In this document: positions 50,944 to 61,000 of the stretch, in pieces
Layout: every line of letters starts with the position of its first letter
How positions within the stretch are numbered: the stretch's first letter is position 1
DNA from: Bostrychus sinensis
Taxonomy: Eukaryota; Chordata; Actinopteri; Gobiiformes; Eleotridae
Assembly (NCBI GenBank): GCA_020698575.1
Contig: CM036239.1
Location: forward strand, 47,767,763 to 47,831,762
Reading direction: 5' to 3'
DNA: 64,000 bases
Made by a program: the position numbers and the translations under genes
The notes under the pieces: generated by a model
Told to the model about the DNA's origin: nothing
The model's database searches: none
What the model saw: only the letters and a program-made list of their open reading frames with translations

Positions 50944-51975
50944 CTTGACCTGTGCCGTCCCACTCCACAGCAGAGGAAACACAGCAGTAAACGTCCCGTT
51001 GAGATGGTCCTGCACCTGTCCCACCACACCTGCCCCCAGCTTCTGGTCGTAGAGTCTGGAGATGATAAAGTCCCCTCCGGCCTTCTTTGGGTTTCCATTG
51101 TAATCGTTCACCTGGATCCTCACTGTCAGCTCGTCGCCCACTCGCCAAACTCCGCTTCGAGGCACAATGGTGAAGGTGCTTTTGGCAGCATTAGTCGTCA
51201 GATTCAGTGAAAAAGGTTTGGGCACAGGCAGAGTTTCGGGCCAAGTTATGGAGTCCAGAAGTCTGCGTCCTTCCACTGTGTTTTCAGGAGAGAGGTACTT
51301 GTAGCTGCACTTCTGGACTTCAGGTTCAGACTTTGCAGTGGATCTTGCCGTGGATCTGGTCGTCTCTGGCGGTGGTGCTGAGGTTTCAAACTTAAGGGCT
51401 GGTCTTGTGAAGTAGTGAGTAAGTGTTTTGTGCCACTGGTTCAACACAAAATGGTAGGTCTATATTTAGTTAAAAAAAAAAAAAAAAAGGCCAGTTAGTC
51501 ACAGGGAAGGCTCTAAGATTCTCTCACTGTGGACAAGAGAGATTTACATGTAACTATGTACAGGCATGCATATATTCACCATCTTTCCTTCCATCCCAAC
51601 TTGCGGAAAAAAATCTGAGTTTATCTCCAAAACATCATGAACAGTCCCTGTGATGTACTCAGTCCTAATACTAATCATCCTCATCATGAACAAAGAGAAC
51701 CTCAACATCTTCAGCTCTGCTCTCTCCAGCTCTACCTCCAGTCTTTTCCTCAGTGCCACTGTCTCTAAACCGTACAACACTGATGGTCTCACCACTGTCT
51801 GGTAAAGCTTTTCTTCCATTCTTGCTGGAACTCTTTTTATCACACAACACATCTCACATGTTTTTTTTCTTACCTCCATGTTACAGAACAGAAAGGCAAT
51901 GGTAGCTGTGAGCACCAGGGTGAAGAAAACTAGTCTTCTTCTGTTTTTCGTGAGGTTGACGTCTCTCAGCTTCAT
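50944..51975 (-). CDS. NXPE family member 3-like, first two coding exons (partial)
   Basis: Exon A codes 34 residues from ATG at 51975 to 51874. It has a basic start (KNRRR) and a hydrophobic stretch (about residues 15-31), so it looks like a type II signal anchor. A donor ATGGAG/GTAAGA follows. Exon B (51459-50944, 516 nt, phase 0) begins after TTTAACTAAATATAG with a long polypyrimidine tract, and ends AAG/GTAAGC. Exon B matches the NXPE N-terminal domain: LLDSITWPE, the WRVGDELTVRIQVND strand, KKAGGDF and QVQDHLNGTFTAVFPLLW. NXPE proteins carry an immunoglobulin-like/neurexophilin-type domain and a PC-esterase domain and are Golgi or secreted. Molecular function is poorly known. Downstream exons (rest of the neurexophilin-like part and the esterase) are not visible before the array at 46747. 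It may be a live gene with a very long intron or a truncated copy. Confidence 0.8.
51616..51845 (-). pseudogene. LINE reverse-transcriptase C-terminal fragment inside the NXPE intron
   Basis: The - strand translation reads KRVPARMEEKLYQTVVRP, then VLYGLETVAL and ELERAELKMLRFSL, the standard C-terminal region of a fish RTE-like non-LTR ORF2. It lies wholly within the 414-bp intron between the two NXPE exons and shares their strand, so an open frame runs across the exon A donor into it. It is a fragment without catalytic motifs, and I infer it is a passive insertion. Confidence 0.7.
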
Positions 51976-51995
51976 GTTAGTTGGTCCTTTAACCC
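51976..51995 (-). other. 5' untranslated part of the NXPE first coding exon
   Basis: A good splice acceptor (TTGACATTGTGACAG) ends at 51996 and precedes 20 untranslated bases and the ATG, implying a further upstream non-coding exon to the right. Confidence 0.5.
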
Positions 51996-52205
51996 CTGTC
52001 ACAATGTCAAGACAATAAGTTAATGGAGTAATTGTTACCACAGGGTCAGTCTGCTTCCTTAGAGGTCCCCCATTCTGCTAAATCAACTGTTTTGAGCTTT
52101 TAATCATGTTGTAATGTAGTTTTTCACCTCAAAATTCCTTGTTAAGAAAAGCCTTGTAAGGACTATAGACTGATGTAGTATTATTTATAATCAAATGTAG
52201 AACAT

Positions 52206-52640
52206 ACAACCCAATTTCCTCAAATGTTGGGCTGTTTTTTTAAATTTGAATAAAATAAAAACTAAAAGACTTTCAAATCACATGAGCCAATATTTTATTC
52301 ACAATAGAACATAGATAACATAACAAATGTTTACACTGAGAACTGTTACACTTTTATGCAAAAAAATAGCTCTTTTCAAATTTGATGCCTGCCACAGGTT
52401 TCAAAATAGTTGGGACAGGGCCAGCAAATGGCTGAAAAACCAAGGAATTTTAAAAAGATTCAGCCTGGAGAAGATCTAAAACTACTTAAGTTATTTGATA
52501 TCAGTTCTGTAGCATGATGAGCTCTAAAAGGGATGTCTTAGAGAGGCAGAGTCTCTCAGAAGTAAAGATGGGCAGAGGCTCTCCAATCTGTGAAAGAGTG
52601 AAGAGGAAAAATATTGTGGAATACTTAATATTCAGTGACT
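52206..52640 (+). mobile_element. 5' part of a fish Tc1-like transposon
   Basis: The order ACAACCCAATTTCCTC, TATTCACAATAGAACATAG, ATAGTTGGGACAGGGC and GAGGCAGAGTCTCTCAG is the familiar leader of a very common teleost Tc1-like element. Sequence similarity fades after about 52640. The body and right end are missing. Confidence 0.65.
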
Positions 52641-52696
52641 TTTGTCCCAAGACCGTCCTGGGGAACAGCGTTCATCGTCTTCACTCCAATTTTTAG
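52568..52696 (+). pseudogene. Tc1-like transposase N-terminal fragment
   Basis: Starts MGRGSPICERVKRKNIVEYL, the usual first residues of this transposase (beginning of the DNA-binding HTH region). Conservation is lost after about 22 residues and the frame stops at 52696. The DDE catalytic domain is absent, so it cannot be active. Confidence 0.65.
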
Positions 52697-52699
52697 CGG

Positions 52700-53270
52700 G
52701 CAGAGCTGTTACTTTGAACAGTGAAGTTGTGAAATATTGAAATGAAAAATAGCTAGAGACATTATAAACTAAGTAAAGCAGAATCAACCCAAGCAATGTA
52801 GGAAAAATATATAAATATTGAATACAAATTCAGTATATTGTATCCACATGTGCCAGTAGTGTCCCAAAGCAGTAAAATACCTTTCTCCACTGCCTGAATA
52901 ATGACTGAGGTGACAGATGAGGTGTGAACAGACGAGTGCTTTACCACATGAGCCAAACAGCTTAGTACCTGGAGACAGTTCCCTGATTGTAATGTAGTAT
53001 GTGCTGTAATATAGTGGATAGTTTTTTTAATTATTATTATGTCTAATTATTTGCACTTAAAAAAAAACAGGTCAACATTAGTTTTATTTCTTTGATTTAG
53101 AAATGTTTCTTAGACTATGCGGTAAAATAAAACATTAACATTGGTTTTAACTTCTCATGATGACTAGTGAAACTGTTTATGGGGGTCACTTTATTAATTT
53201 TTAGAACTGTTTTCAAAACTTTTGATTCATTTTATTTTCTTTAAAGGCTCTAATACAGCTCTCCCCCTTG
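52700..53270. other. AT-rich intergenic DNA, nothing recognised
   Basis: No coding or repeat signature I can support. Short A-runs occur near 53058. Confidence 0.35.
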
Positions 53271-53271
53271 A

Positions 53272-53560
53272 AGTGCCACCTTAACATGTTGGGGGAGTTT
53301 GTGTGGCTGAATGATCTTAGGAGCTATGTTGCCTGGGGCGTTATGCCCCGGTAGGATCTCCCGTGGGAAACACAGTCCTAGGTGACGGGACACACTAAGA
53401 GCAGTTCCTAAAGCCCCCTATGATTAGTTTTAGAGTGAGGACCTGTGACATTGCCCGGTATAGTGCAGCCCGAGGCCCCACTCTGGAGGCCCACCCTGGA
53501 GCCAGGCCTTGGTTTGGAGCTTGAATGGGTCTCCGAGTTTTTAAACTGAAAGTTACAGCT
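53272..53560 (+). mobile_element. LINE 5' leader relic
   Basis: CCTTGAAGTGCCACCTTAAC, GTTTGTGTGGCTGAATGATC, AGGAGCTATGTTGCCTGGGG, GCCCCACTCTGGAG and GGAGCCAGGCC match, in order, a 5' leader common in teleost non-LTR retrotransposons. The ORFs that should follow are missing. I am not sure of the clade. Confidence 0.5.
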
Positions 53561-53648
53561 GACAATGCTTCACTTTTACAACGATCAGAAGTGACTGATG
53601 GTAGAAGTAGGCTGTAACCCAGGCTTCACGTCACTGATGACATTATAG

Positions 53649-53695
53649 CCTAATTAATACCTAATTAATGCCTAATTAATAATGCCTAATTAGTG
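53649..53695 (+). repeat. Short tandem repeat of an AT-rich ~11-mer
   Basis: Four imperfect copies of CCTAATTAATG-type words. A minor local duplication. Confidence 0.6.
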
Positions 53696-53779
53696 TTGTG
53701 GGCTTCATGTGCACTGGTTGATGTTGAAAATAATGAACAAACAAATTACATATGGCTTGGCGGAGGTCTCCAAGTGCTT

Positions 53780-54587
53780 CTAGTTTAGCAATGCTTTAAT
53801 CTGTGTTTCCTTAAGGTTGCAACCATACAATAAAATTTTGTACTCATCTTTGCTGGCCCCAATGACTGTAGAAGGAATGGACATAGCGAGTCCGTACCTC
53901 CCTGCGTGCCAAATAGGAAGTAGTGGGAGGCTCCATCGAGCCTGGTTCCCATTGACTTCCGTTGTAAAATTGGCGCCCATTTCTAAGTCACTATTGTTGT
54001 CATGCTAATCATTCTTGCTTTGACACTGTAGTTTTTACACACTCTTCCTGGTCCTAATTTTTTTATGTTGCGATTTGCCACATAACCAAAGATACTGCCA
54101 AAAATAACTGACTAATCAGGAGCCGTCTTTCAGCCATGTCGCCTTGGGCTAACAGCTAGCAACAGGTTTGATTGACAGCTTGCACGTCTCATTGTTTACG
54201 TCACGGCTGCTGCTGGGACATTTTACAGATATTCAGGAGGAAATTAGAGAGCAGAAAATGCCTGCTATTTTAACTTAGTTGTAATAGTTTTAGTTGCTGA
54301 CAGCCTTTAGGTTTGAGTTTTGCTCACTTTAGTCGTAAGAGGCAAACTAAACATGTCCCAGACTCTGAAGTAGTGGCTGATGTTCGTCAGTTCTGTTTGT
54401 TAGCACTTGTCTTGAGCTTTTTACTGGATTTAATTCACCTCCTAATCAAAGTTGTTCACCAGTCTGTTGGCACTTAAGAAACTACTCTGGGGCTTTTGGT
54501 AAGTAAAACTGAACATTTATTAATTTACTTGGATATGATAATATGTAAAGTCTGCTATGGGGGACGGCTAGCTCACTGGGTCCACCC
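53780..54587. other. Intergenic DNA, no gene recognised
   Basis: Contains a CCCATTGACTTCCGTTG phrase near 53949 that is frequent in fish repeats, but no element boundary is visible. Open frames at 53780-54008 overlap on both strands and show no domain. Confidence 0.3.
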
Positions 54588-54595
54588 CTTATACG
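54588..54595 (+). repeat. Target-site duplication, left copy (CTTATACG)
   Basis: Identical to 56244-56251. Its perfect state argues for a fairly recent or well preserved insertion. Confidence 0.85.
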
Positions 54596-55068
54596 CAGGG
54601 CTTAATTTGTAAATCAAATGATGCCGGAACAAAAATAGCGCTTTGACACTGGAGTCCACAAGGCCAACACTGTTCCTGGAACGTACACACAACACAATGC
54701 TATATTTTAACATATTTGTTAACATTATTATACATTATATCGTTTTACTTCAGTGTAATGTGTCAGTGTACGTTTGTGTGATTGCTCAGCTGATCGAGAA
54801 ATCAGCTGCTACACATGATTACTGTGCTTTTGTAGACTCACTCTGTCATAGACCTACCGTGTGCTGCCACCAGTCTGAAGCAAGAACACAGACTCATGCA
54901 GCTGTGGTCTGTATGAACAAAGTCTAGACTAGGAAATGGAGCACACAGCAGCAGAAAGCTTTCAGCCTATGTTTCTCCTTTTGCTTTTGCTTCTTTTTAG
55001 TGACTGCCGTGGAGCGCTCAGTCTTCTCAGTCTTGCGTAATGGCGTAATGGCGTTTCACGGCTCCAGG

Positions 55069-55430
55069 CTGTGACCCTCAGTGCGTTAGCTCGCGCTTAC
55101 AGATGCATTTGAACAAACAAAAAATAACAAACTGCTGCAGATCTATGTCCTGTGTGCACAGGGGATATAATGGAGGAATAAAAAGCGCACATCGAAGGCA
55201 CGTGGCGTAAGGTTTCTCTGTGTAACTATGGCTATGTAACAGTGACACTGGCCCCGGGTCTCATCCTGTGACCCACGATCAGCGTTAGCTCCTGCTTCCA
55301 TATGCATTTGAGTAAAAGAACAAACTGACGTGGCACTGCCATGTACCACGCGCTCTCGGGCGCAGTGGGGAAATAACGCGGCACATCCAAAGCACATCAC
55401 GTAGGTCCTCTCCGCTTAACTAAAGTCAGG
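55069..55430 (+). repeat. Diverged tandem duplication inside the hAT-like element
   Basis: Two ~197-bp copies start at CTGTGACCC (55069 and 55266). Both pass through GCGTTAGCTC, ATGCATTTGA, CGCGC-type stretches and ACGTGGCGTAAG/CACGTAGG before AACTA. The copies differ at many sites, so the duplication is old relative to the target duplication or belongs to the family consensus. Confidence 0.6.
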
Positions 55431-55623
55431 ACAAACCTCAACAGATTTACTGTCTCCTGGCTGTAAGCAAACACATCACTTTTGACTTAAAGAGCAGCAG
55501 TCAGCTGTAGCTCCACTCGCGTTTGTAAAAACACAGCCTACTATGGCTCTGGGCAGCTCTGTGGATGCAGCGGGTTTTGGGCGGGATCGGGGGACATCTC
55601 AAGCTACACACAGTCAGCACAGT

Positions 55624-55868
55624 GGGCGGCACGGTGGCATAGTGGCTAGCACTCCTGCCTCACAGCAAGAAGGTCCCGGGTTTGATTCCTGTACCAGGTG
55701 GGGCCTTTCTGTGTGGAGTTTGCATGTTCTCCCCGTGTCTGCGTAGGTTTCCCCTACCACTAAAAACATGTACAATAGGTCCCCCATGGGGCCAGGACTC
55801 CCCTGTAAAAGAGATTCTGAATCTCAGTGGGACTTTCCTGGTTAAATAAAGGTCAAATAAATAAAATA
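55624..55868 (+). mobile_element. DANA/mermaid-type tRNA-derived SINE
   Basis: Starts GGGCGGCACGGTGGC. The pol III A box (TGGCATAGTGG, 55635) and B box (GGTTTGATTCC, 55679) are recognisable, and the body has TGTGTGGAGTTTGCATGTTC, as in DANA/mermaid SINEs of fish. It then runs into a LINE-like 3' tail (CCTGGTTAAATAAAGGTC). The middle part of the usual body (after GTAGGTTTCCCCTACCAC) looks deleted. It is nested inside the hAT-like element and so younger than it. Confidence 0.8.
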
Positions 55869-56243
55869 CTGCTGTACACCTGCAGGCACCACTGGTGTTA
55901 ACAGTGGTGAATAGATCTTTCAGTTTAACGTGAAGGTCTTTTCCACCAGATTCCCTGTACACTCTATAGACACGAATTGCAGCGCGGGGGCAGTCTATGT
56001 TGAAGCGCTCACGCGGAAATGAAGTGTAGCTTTTATGTTTAAAACATATGCATTTCTGTGTAATTACACCTCCGACCTTCAACACAGGTTTAGGAGGTCA
56101 AAAGAGTCAAATGTTGTCAACACTTTGTTCTGAGTTGTGTCTGAGTTACTGCATCCAAGCAAACAGTTGCCGGATCAAACCACGCCAATATAAGGGAGTT
56201 TCTGGATCCTGTTCTGGCAAGATCCGGCTCAAATTAAGCCCTG

Positions 56244-56251
56244 CTTATACG
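56244..56251 (+). repeat. Target-site duplication, right copy (CTTATACG)
   Basis: Directly follows the CTG tip of the element and matches the left copy at all eight bases. Confidence 0.85.
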
Positions 56252-56267
56252 TCAGTGGCTCCTCCCA

Positions 56268-56274
56268 TTATAAT
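56268..56274 (+). promoter_or_regulatory. Possible TATA element
   Basis: A TATAATC stretch lies about 145 bases before a candidate initiator ATG (56415) and 17 bases beyond the hAT target duplication. This is only suggestive, since AT-rich words are common here. Confidence 0.2.
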
Positions 56275-56414
56275 CAAAATGCAGCCAGATGCTGCTTCTT
56301 TTTGGTTTTTGCTCATTTCAGCAGAGCTGAGCAGGAGCAGCTGAACATTTCTCTCTCATCCACAAGAGTTGGTGGACTCTTCTGTGTCTCTTGTAGACAA
56401 ACTATAAGTCAGAC

Positions 56415-56452
56415 ATGTCCAAGTCCAGCCTAGAGGACAGCCATGGCTCCTG
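56415..56452 (+). CDS. Candidate first coding exon, gene unknown
   Basis: ATG at 56415 begins MSKSSLEDSHGS and the frame meets a strong donor (CTCCTG/GTAAGA) at 56452/56453. The preceding leader is of balanced composition and ends TAAGTCAGAC before the ATG. I do not recognise the peptide and see no second exon downstream. It may be a real 5' exon of a + strand gene or chance. Confidence 0.3.
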
Positions 56453-56459
56453 GTAAGAT

Positions 56460-57190
56460 TTCACCCCTGGCTTCCTTGATAAAATATATTACTTATGGCT
56501 CTCTTTACATTTGCATTACCACAGACCTACTTTCCCAATTGTGTCATCTTGAATATTTGGTTATTATCACATGGTTCAGAAAACATCAGGAAGGACTGCT
56601 GGCACTTTGAATGATTTTTACACAAATTTGGCCTTTTTAAATAAAAAACAAAAAACAAAAAAAAAACAAGGCTATGTTATACTTTTATTCAAAATTTTAA
56701 ACTAATCTTGGTAACCTGTACAACAGTATTTCACCTTTTACAACCTTTAAAAACATCTGTCTAAAAGAAAATGTTTTTTGTGCTCCACTGATGTCATAAA
56801 AAAAACAGGTGAAGAGACCAGCAGGCAGCAGCAGAGCACAAACTGTTGCGGTCTATTTAACATAATTTAAAGAATAAAAGGAACTTCACTTCATTAAACT
56901 TTAACATTGTAACATAGTAGAAAGCCCAGAAAAGTCCATTTTGCATAATATAGCCTCTTTAAAACTACTACTACTAAAAATTACAAACAGAACCTGATCC
57001 TGAGATTACAAGGCTGATTTTTATTGTCACAAGATTTTAATCTCACAAGATTGACAGACTGCAAGCTCTTATCACACCCCTATAATGACGTACAAAAATA
57101 TGTCTTGTTTTTGATAGATAAAAATACTTAGAAATATGGTTAGTCAGGTCAGTTCATCATTACACCATCATCACATTTCCATGTTAGAAA
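56460..57190. other. Intronic or intergenic DNA, nothing recognised
   Basis: AT-rich with an A-rich run at 56640-56670. No domain or element signature is supported. Confidence 0.35.
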
Positions 57191-57194
57191 GGTT

Positions 57195-57828
57195 AAAGCA
57201 AAACTGGGCTTCCTGTACAGAAACTGTTCCTCCTTTACATTTTCAGCTAAACGTGTTATTGTTGAAATGTCCATCCTTCCTCAGTTTGACTATGAGGATA
57301 AAATCTATCATCATTCTTGCAAAGAAAGCCTTCAAAAACTGGATGAACACATCACTGTCTGCTCTACTCTCAGGTTAACTGCCACTCACTGCAATCCCAT
57401 AGCAACATGCACTGACTCATATTTGTGTATAAAACTATGTTAGCTCTCACTCCTCCTCATCTAAGTCGCTACCAGAAATGCCCTCGAGGTGTAACACTGA
57501 TCCTCAGTTTATCAAAATAAATGTTCCCAAAACCAAGTCATTTTTTGGCCTTTGCCGCCCCAAATGATTTGAACTTGTATTAAAATACACTTCATATGGA
57601 ATCAATGATCTAACTTTAGCTGTTAAAAGCAGGTTAAAGGACATTTTTATGGACTCTAAATGTTTTACTGATGAACAATAGTTTCATCTTTTCTTGTATG
57701 TGTAATTGTTGTTTGTTCCCCTCTTCCCTCTCCCTTCAAGTTTTCTCTAGAATTTCCAGGTCAACACTGTAACTAAGAATTTATTCTTAATGTTGTGCCT
57801 GGTAAAATAAAGGTTCAATGAAATGAAA
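57195..57828 (+). mobile_element. Rex1/L2-like LINE 3' end, decayed
   Basis: In one frame from 57195 the translation reads KAKLGFLYRNCSSFTFSAKR, then SILPQFDYEDKIYHHSCKES and LQKLDEH, the post-RT region of Rex1/L2-type fish LINEs. Later stops and shifts break it. Near 57618-57660 LTLAVKSRLKDIFMDS resembles the usual C-terminus. It ends with the 3' tail CCTGGTAAAATAAAGG (57798). The 5' part is truncated. Confidence 0.7.
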
Positions 57829-58680
57829 ACCTTTGGAGAAATTATTAAAACCAAAAAAATGTTCTTACCTTATCAAATGCTTTGTAGTGAATGTTACATT
57901 GAGTTGTCCTTCATATTATCTAAAGCTGCTCTGAGCTTTATGCTCTCAGGTAATATCTATGTGTTAAGGCCCCTCCCATCAGTCACAGGGATTGTCTCTG
58001 TACTCTCTGAATGTTTGTTTGCACAGGTAAACCTGAAATAAAGAGTGGAAAGGCAATTGTGACAAGTTCTTTTTTTTTTTTTCAAAACAAGTTTTAAAAA
58101 AAATTAAGATATAGGTTTATTTTAATCATTTGAAATTTTAGAGGTGAATTTAATTTTTGAGACAACATATTTAAAAATCTTTCCTCTGCATTTTTTTTCT
58201 TGTAGACAAAAACAATACATGTTTACACATTCTTTTTATACATCTTTTTAAAAATTTGAACAGTGCAGTTATTTAAATTTCTTTAATCGGAGAGGAGCAA
58301 CTGGATAATATGATTCAGTCCCACAACTGCTGCTTCATGTACACACTATACTCTGATTAAGCTAGGAGAGGCATTTAACTGCACTTGGTACTAAACAGAC
58401 AGAACAGCATTAAGCAGGACAACATTAGTGTTTAGAGACATTTTTAGACCAACAAAGAGAAATATTATGAGTGCCTATGCTGCTTGTGTTTTGTTTTGGT
58501 CTGTTGTGTTTAAAAGTAAAAGCTTGACTACTGTACTGTGTGTTTGATACGTCTATGTGGCTGTGTAAGAAACATTTATTATGTGAGGAACGCATTTTTC
58601 TAAGTTTAAGTTTATTTTAGTGAAGTAAAAGTGTTACTGTTTGTAATTATTGGTAAAGCCATTTTTACCGCATAAATTAG
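57829..58680. other. AT-rich intergenic DNA
   Basis: A T-rich run lies at 58068-58083. AATAAA at 58036 could be a polyadenylation signal but has no gene to serve. Nothing else is recognised. Confidence 0.35.
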
Positions 58681-59205
58681 CCTCCCAAAACGTGTGAAAA
58701 ATCCAAGCCTGAAGCTACTATTTGCAAAGCCGATCATGTAGCCTCGCCAGCCGACCACAGAACAGCACTACTTTCCGATTTGAAAGTATTGCTCAGTGAA
58801 GTTAATGAGAAACTGGATGTGCTCCAGCAGACTGTAAATAGTCATGAGCAGCGTTTAGTATCACTCGAGGAACATGCTGAGCTGCTCCATCAACGTTTGG
58901 AAAAGACGGAGAACTGTTGTGAGAGGCTACAGGCTGATAACAATAAGCTAAAGGCTAAGCTAACTGAGCTGGAGGGGAGGAACAGGAGGAATAACGTACG
59001 ACTTGTAGGTCTACCCAAAGGAAATGAAGGTCCACAACCCACTAAGTTCTTCTCTCAGCTACTTCAAGATGTTTTTGGACAGGACACTTTGCCATCAACG
59101 CCGGAGTTGGACCGCACACATCGTAGCCTGTTCCCTAAACCGCGCCCTGGGCCTCGGGGCCGTCATTATCTGTTTTCATTGTTACCAGATCAAAGAAATG
59201 GTGAT
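58681..59205 (+). pseudogene. L1-type ORF1 (coiled-coil RNA-binding protein) fragment
   Basis: An open frame from 58681 has a basic start (KTCEKSKPE), a long heptad-rich coiled coil (SEVNEKLDVLQQTVNSHEQR through QADNNKLKAKLTELEGR), then RRNNVRLVGLPKGNEGPQP, the start of the L1 ORF1 RNA-recognition domain (transposase 22). A shift near 59150 moves the rest (AVIICFHCYQIKEMVI) to another frame. ORF1 normally coats LINE RNA as a trimer. This copy is truncated and broken. Confidence 0.75.
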
Positions 59206-60990
59206 TGCATTGATGCAGAGAAGACATGTGACAGGGTGGAGTGGGTCTACCTCTTGAGACCTTGCAAACATTTGGTTTGGTAGATCATTTATATCATAGG
59301 GTAAGTTATTATGTGCATGTCCCTCAGCAATGGTTCTGTTATTGTTATTCAGAACCATTTAATTTGAGCCCTGGTACCCCCCCCCCCTTTTTTTTTTTTG
59401 TATTAGCTATTGAGCCCTTGGCTATAGCCATAAGGTCTAACAGCTCTATCCAGGTCAGGTGTGGTATCGAACATAAACTTTCTCTTTATGCGGAGGATCT
59501 CTTGCTGTACATGTCCATGGCAGAGACAACTATCCCTTCGATTTTGGAGCTTCTCTCTCAGTTTGGGGAAATTTCAGGGCATAAACTGAACCTGCACAAG
59601 AGCGAACTACTGCCACTTAATTTGGATAACTCAACACTTGCAAATATTAGGGTACCCTTTAAGATTGCTATGCATAGTTTTGTTTACCTTGGTGTTAATG
59701 TGACAAAGGATTTTACTGGACTCTTTAAGACTAACTTTGATAAACTATAATCTTGAAATCCAACAGGACTTGGCAAAGTGGTCGCCTCTTCCACTCTCTG
59801 TAATTGGGAGAGTGAATATGATCAAAATGTCCAAATATTTATATTTATTTCAGTGTGTGCCTGTGTTTATCTCCAATGCTTATTTTAAGAAACTTGATTC
59901 TGATATTTCATCTTTTATTTGGAATGGCAAAAGACCACGACTGTGGAAAGTCAAAAACCAAGCAAGATGGTGGTCTGGCTCTTCCAAACTTTCAATACTA
60001 TTATTGGGCCTCTAATCTGTGCTGTCTGTGCTTTTGGGTATATCACCATTCTGATAATAGTGGGTCCGTGTGGGTCGAGATGGAGAAGCATTGTGGTGGT
60101 TTCTTGTCTTTGCCAGCTCTAATTGGTGAATCAATTCCCTTGTCTCTGAACCTGACAATTACCAACCCCATAGTTCATAATTAGTCAGAATCTACTCACA
60201 ATTTAAGAAACATTTTGGCCTTCAAAATTCAAGAGTCTCTAGTCCAATAGTATCCAATATCTTTTTCCCCCCTTCAGTGCGGGACACAACATTCAATGTA
60301 TGGTTAAGGAAGGGCTTGAAAAATGTAATGACCTTTTTACTGAAAACAAGTTTGCTTCTTTTGAGCAGTTGTCTGTTAAATATGATTTACCTGCTTCTCT
60401 TTTGTTTTGTTTTTTTAGATATTTACAGGTTAGGCACTTTGTTGCAACTTCCACCCCAGGGTTTACTGTTAAACCTCCTAGTAATTTGATCGATAAGTTG
60501 TTATCTTTTAACCCAACTAAGAAAAAACCTATATCTCGTATGTTGAGTCTGTTTTTTTCTCTTAGATTCCTCTTCCCTTTCTACAATCAAACAATCCTGG
60601 GAGCAGGACCTTCAAATCAACATTAGTGAGACTGTCTGGGCTAATATTTTAGGGTTTTTATGTATTTTCATACATGTGTGCGAGACACTACCTGGTGCAC
60701 CAGGCACATCTTCACAAATCTAAACTGGGTAGGATTTATCCCCAAACTGACCCAACATGTGACAAGTGGAAATCTGCAGAAGCCACATTACTACACATGT
60801 TCTGGCTCTGCCCCAAAATCCAGAGATATTGGAAAGGTATTTTTGAGGCACTTTCCACAGCACTCTGGTTGCTTTTTGGGATTATTCCTGAAGGGTTAGG
60901 GTTACCTGAGCCTTCTGAAGTGGAAGGACGCTGCCCCAACCACAGTGTTGCATTTGAATTAAGGATGTGTTATTCAGCCTTAAACTGAAA
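59206..60990 (+). pseudogene. L1-type ORF2 reverse-transcriptase remnant
   Basis: Motif A is DAEKTCDRVEW (59215 region). Motif B (normally GxRQGCPLSPLLF) is replaced by a C11/T12 homopolymer run at 59377-59399 before LAIEPLAIAIRSN. The catalytic box reads YAED at 59487-59498 instead of YADD. The thumb (WSPLPLSVIGRVNMIKMSKY, near 59776) and late HMFWLCPKIQRYWKGIF (near 60795) follow, with several frame changes. Non-functional by several independent lesions. Confidence 0.75.
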
Positions 60991-61000
60991 TAAATTAGAT

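Larger units (their letters stand above)
54596..56243. mobile_element. hAT-like non-autonomous transposon with intact ends
   Basis: The left tip CAGGGCTTAATTTG (54596) is the exact inverted complement of the right tip CAAATTAAGCCCTG (ends 56243). The 8-bp sequence CTTATACG lies directly outside both ends (54588-54595 and 56244-56251). CAG...CTG tips with an 8-bp target duplication are characteristic of the hAT superfamily. The 1648-bp interior has no transposase, contains a ~197-bp internal duplication (55069-55430) and was later hit by a SINE (55624-55868). Confidence 0.85.
58681..61000 (+). mobile_element. Internally deleted L1-type LINE
   Basis: An ORF1 fragment (58681 to about 59205) is followed at once by ORF2 reverse-transcriptase motif A (about 59209), so the end of ORF1, the whole endonuclease and the RT fingers are gone. 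The rest of RT, the thumb and the C-terminal region follow to about 60990 in shifting frames. No poly(A) or target duplication could be placed. Confidence 0.75.

Noticed and set aside
54643..54927. A 94-codon frame at 54643 as a transposase remnant
   Set aside because: No hAT transposase motif (zinc-finger BED or C-terminal dimerisation domain) is visible. It is interior non-coding sequence of the element.
55635..55700. A functional tRNA gene
   Set aside because: The A and B boxes belong to the tRNA-derived head of the SINE. The acceptor stem and anticodon arm are not intact.
55660..56085. A 141-codon open frame on the - strand across the SINE
   Set aside because: It runs antisense through the SINE and the hAT-like element with no recognisable domain.
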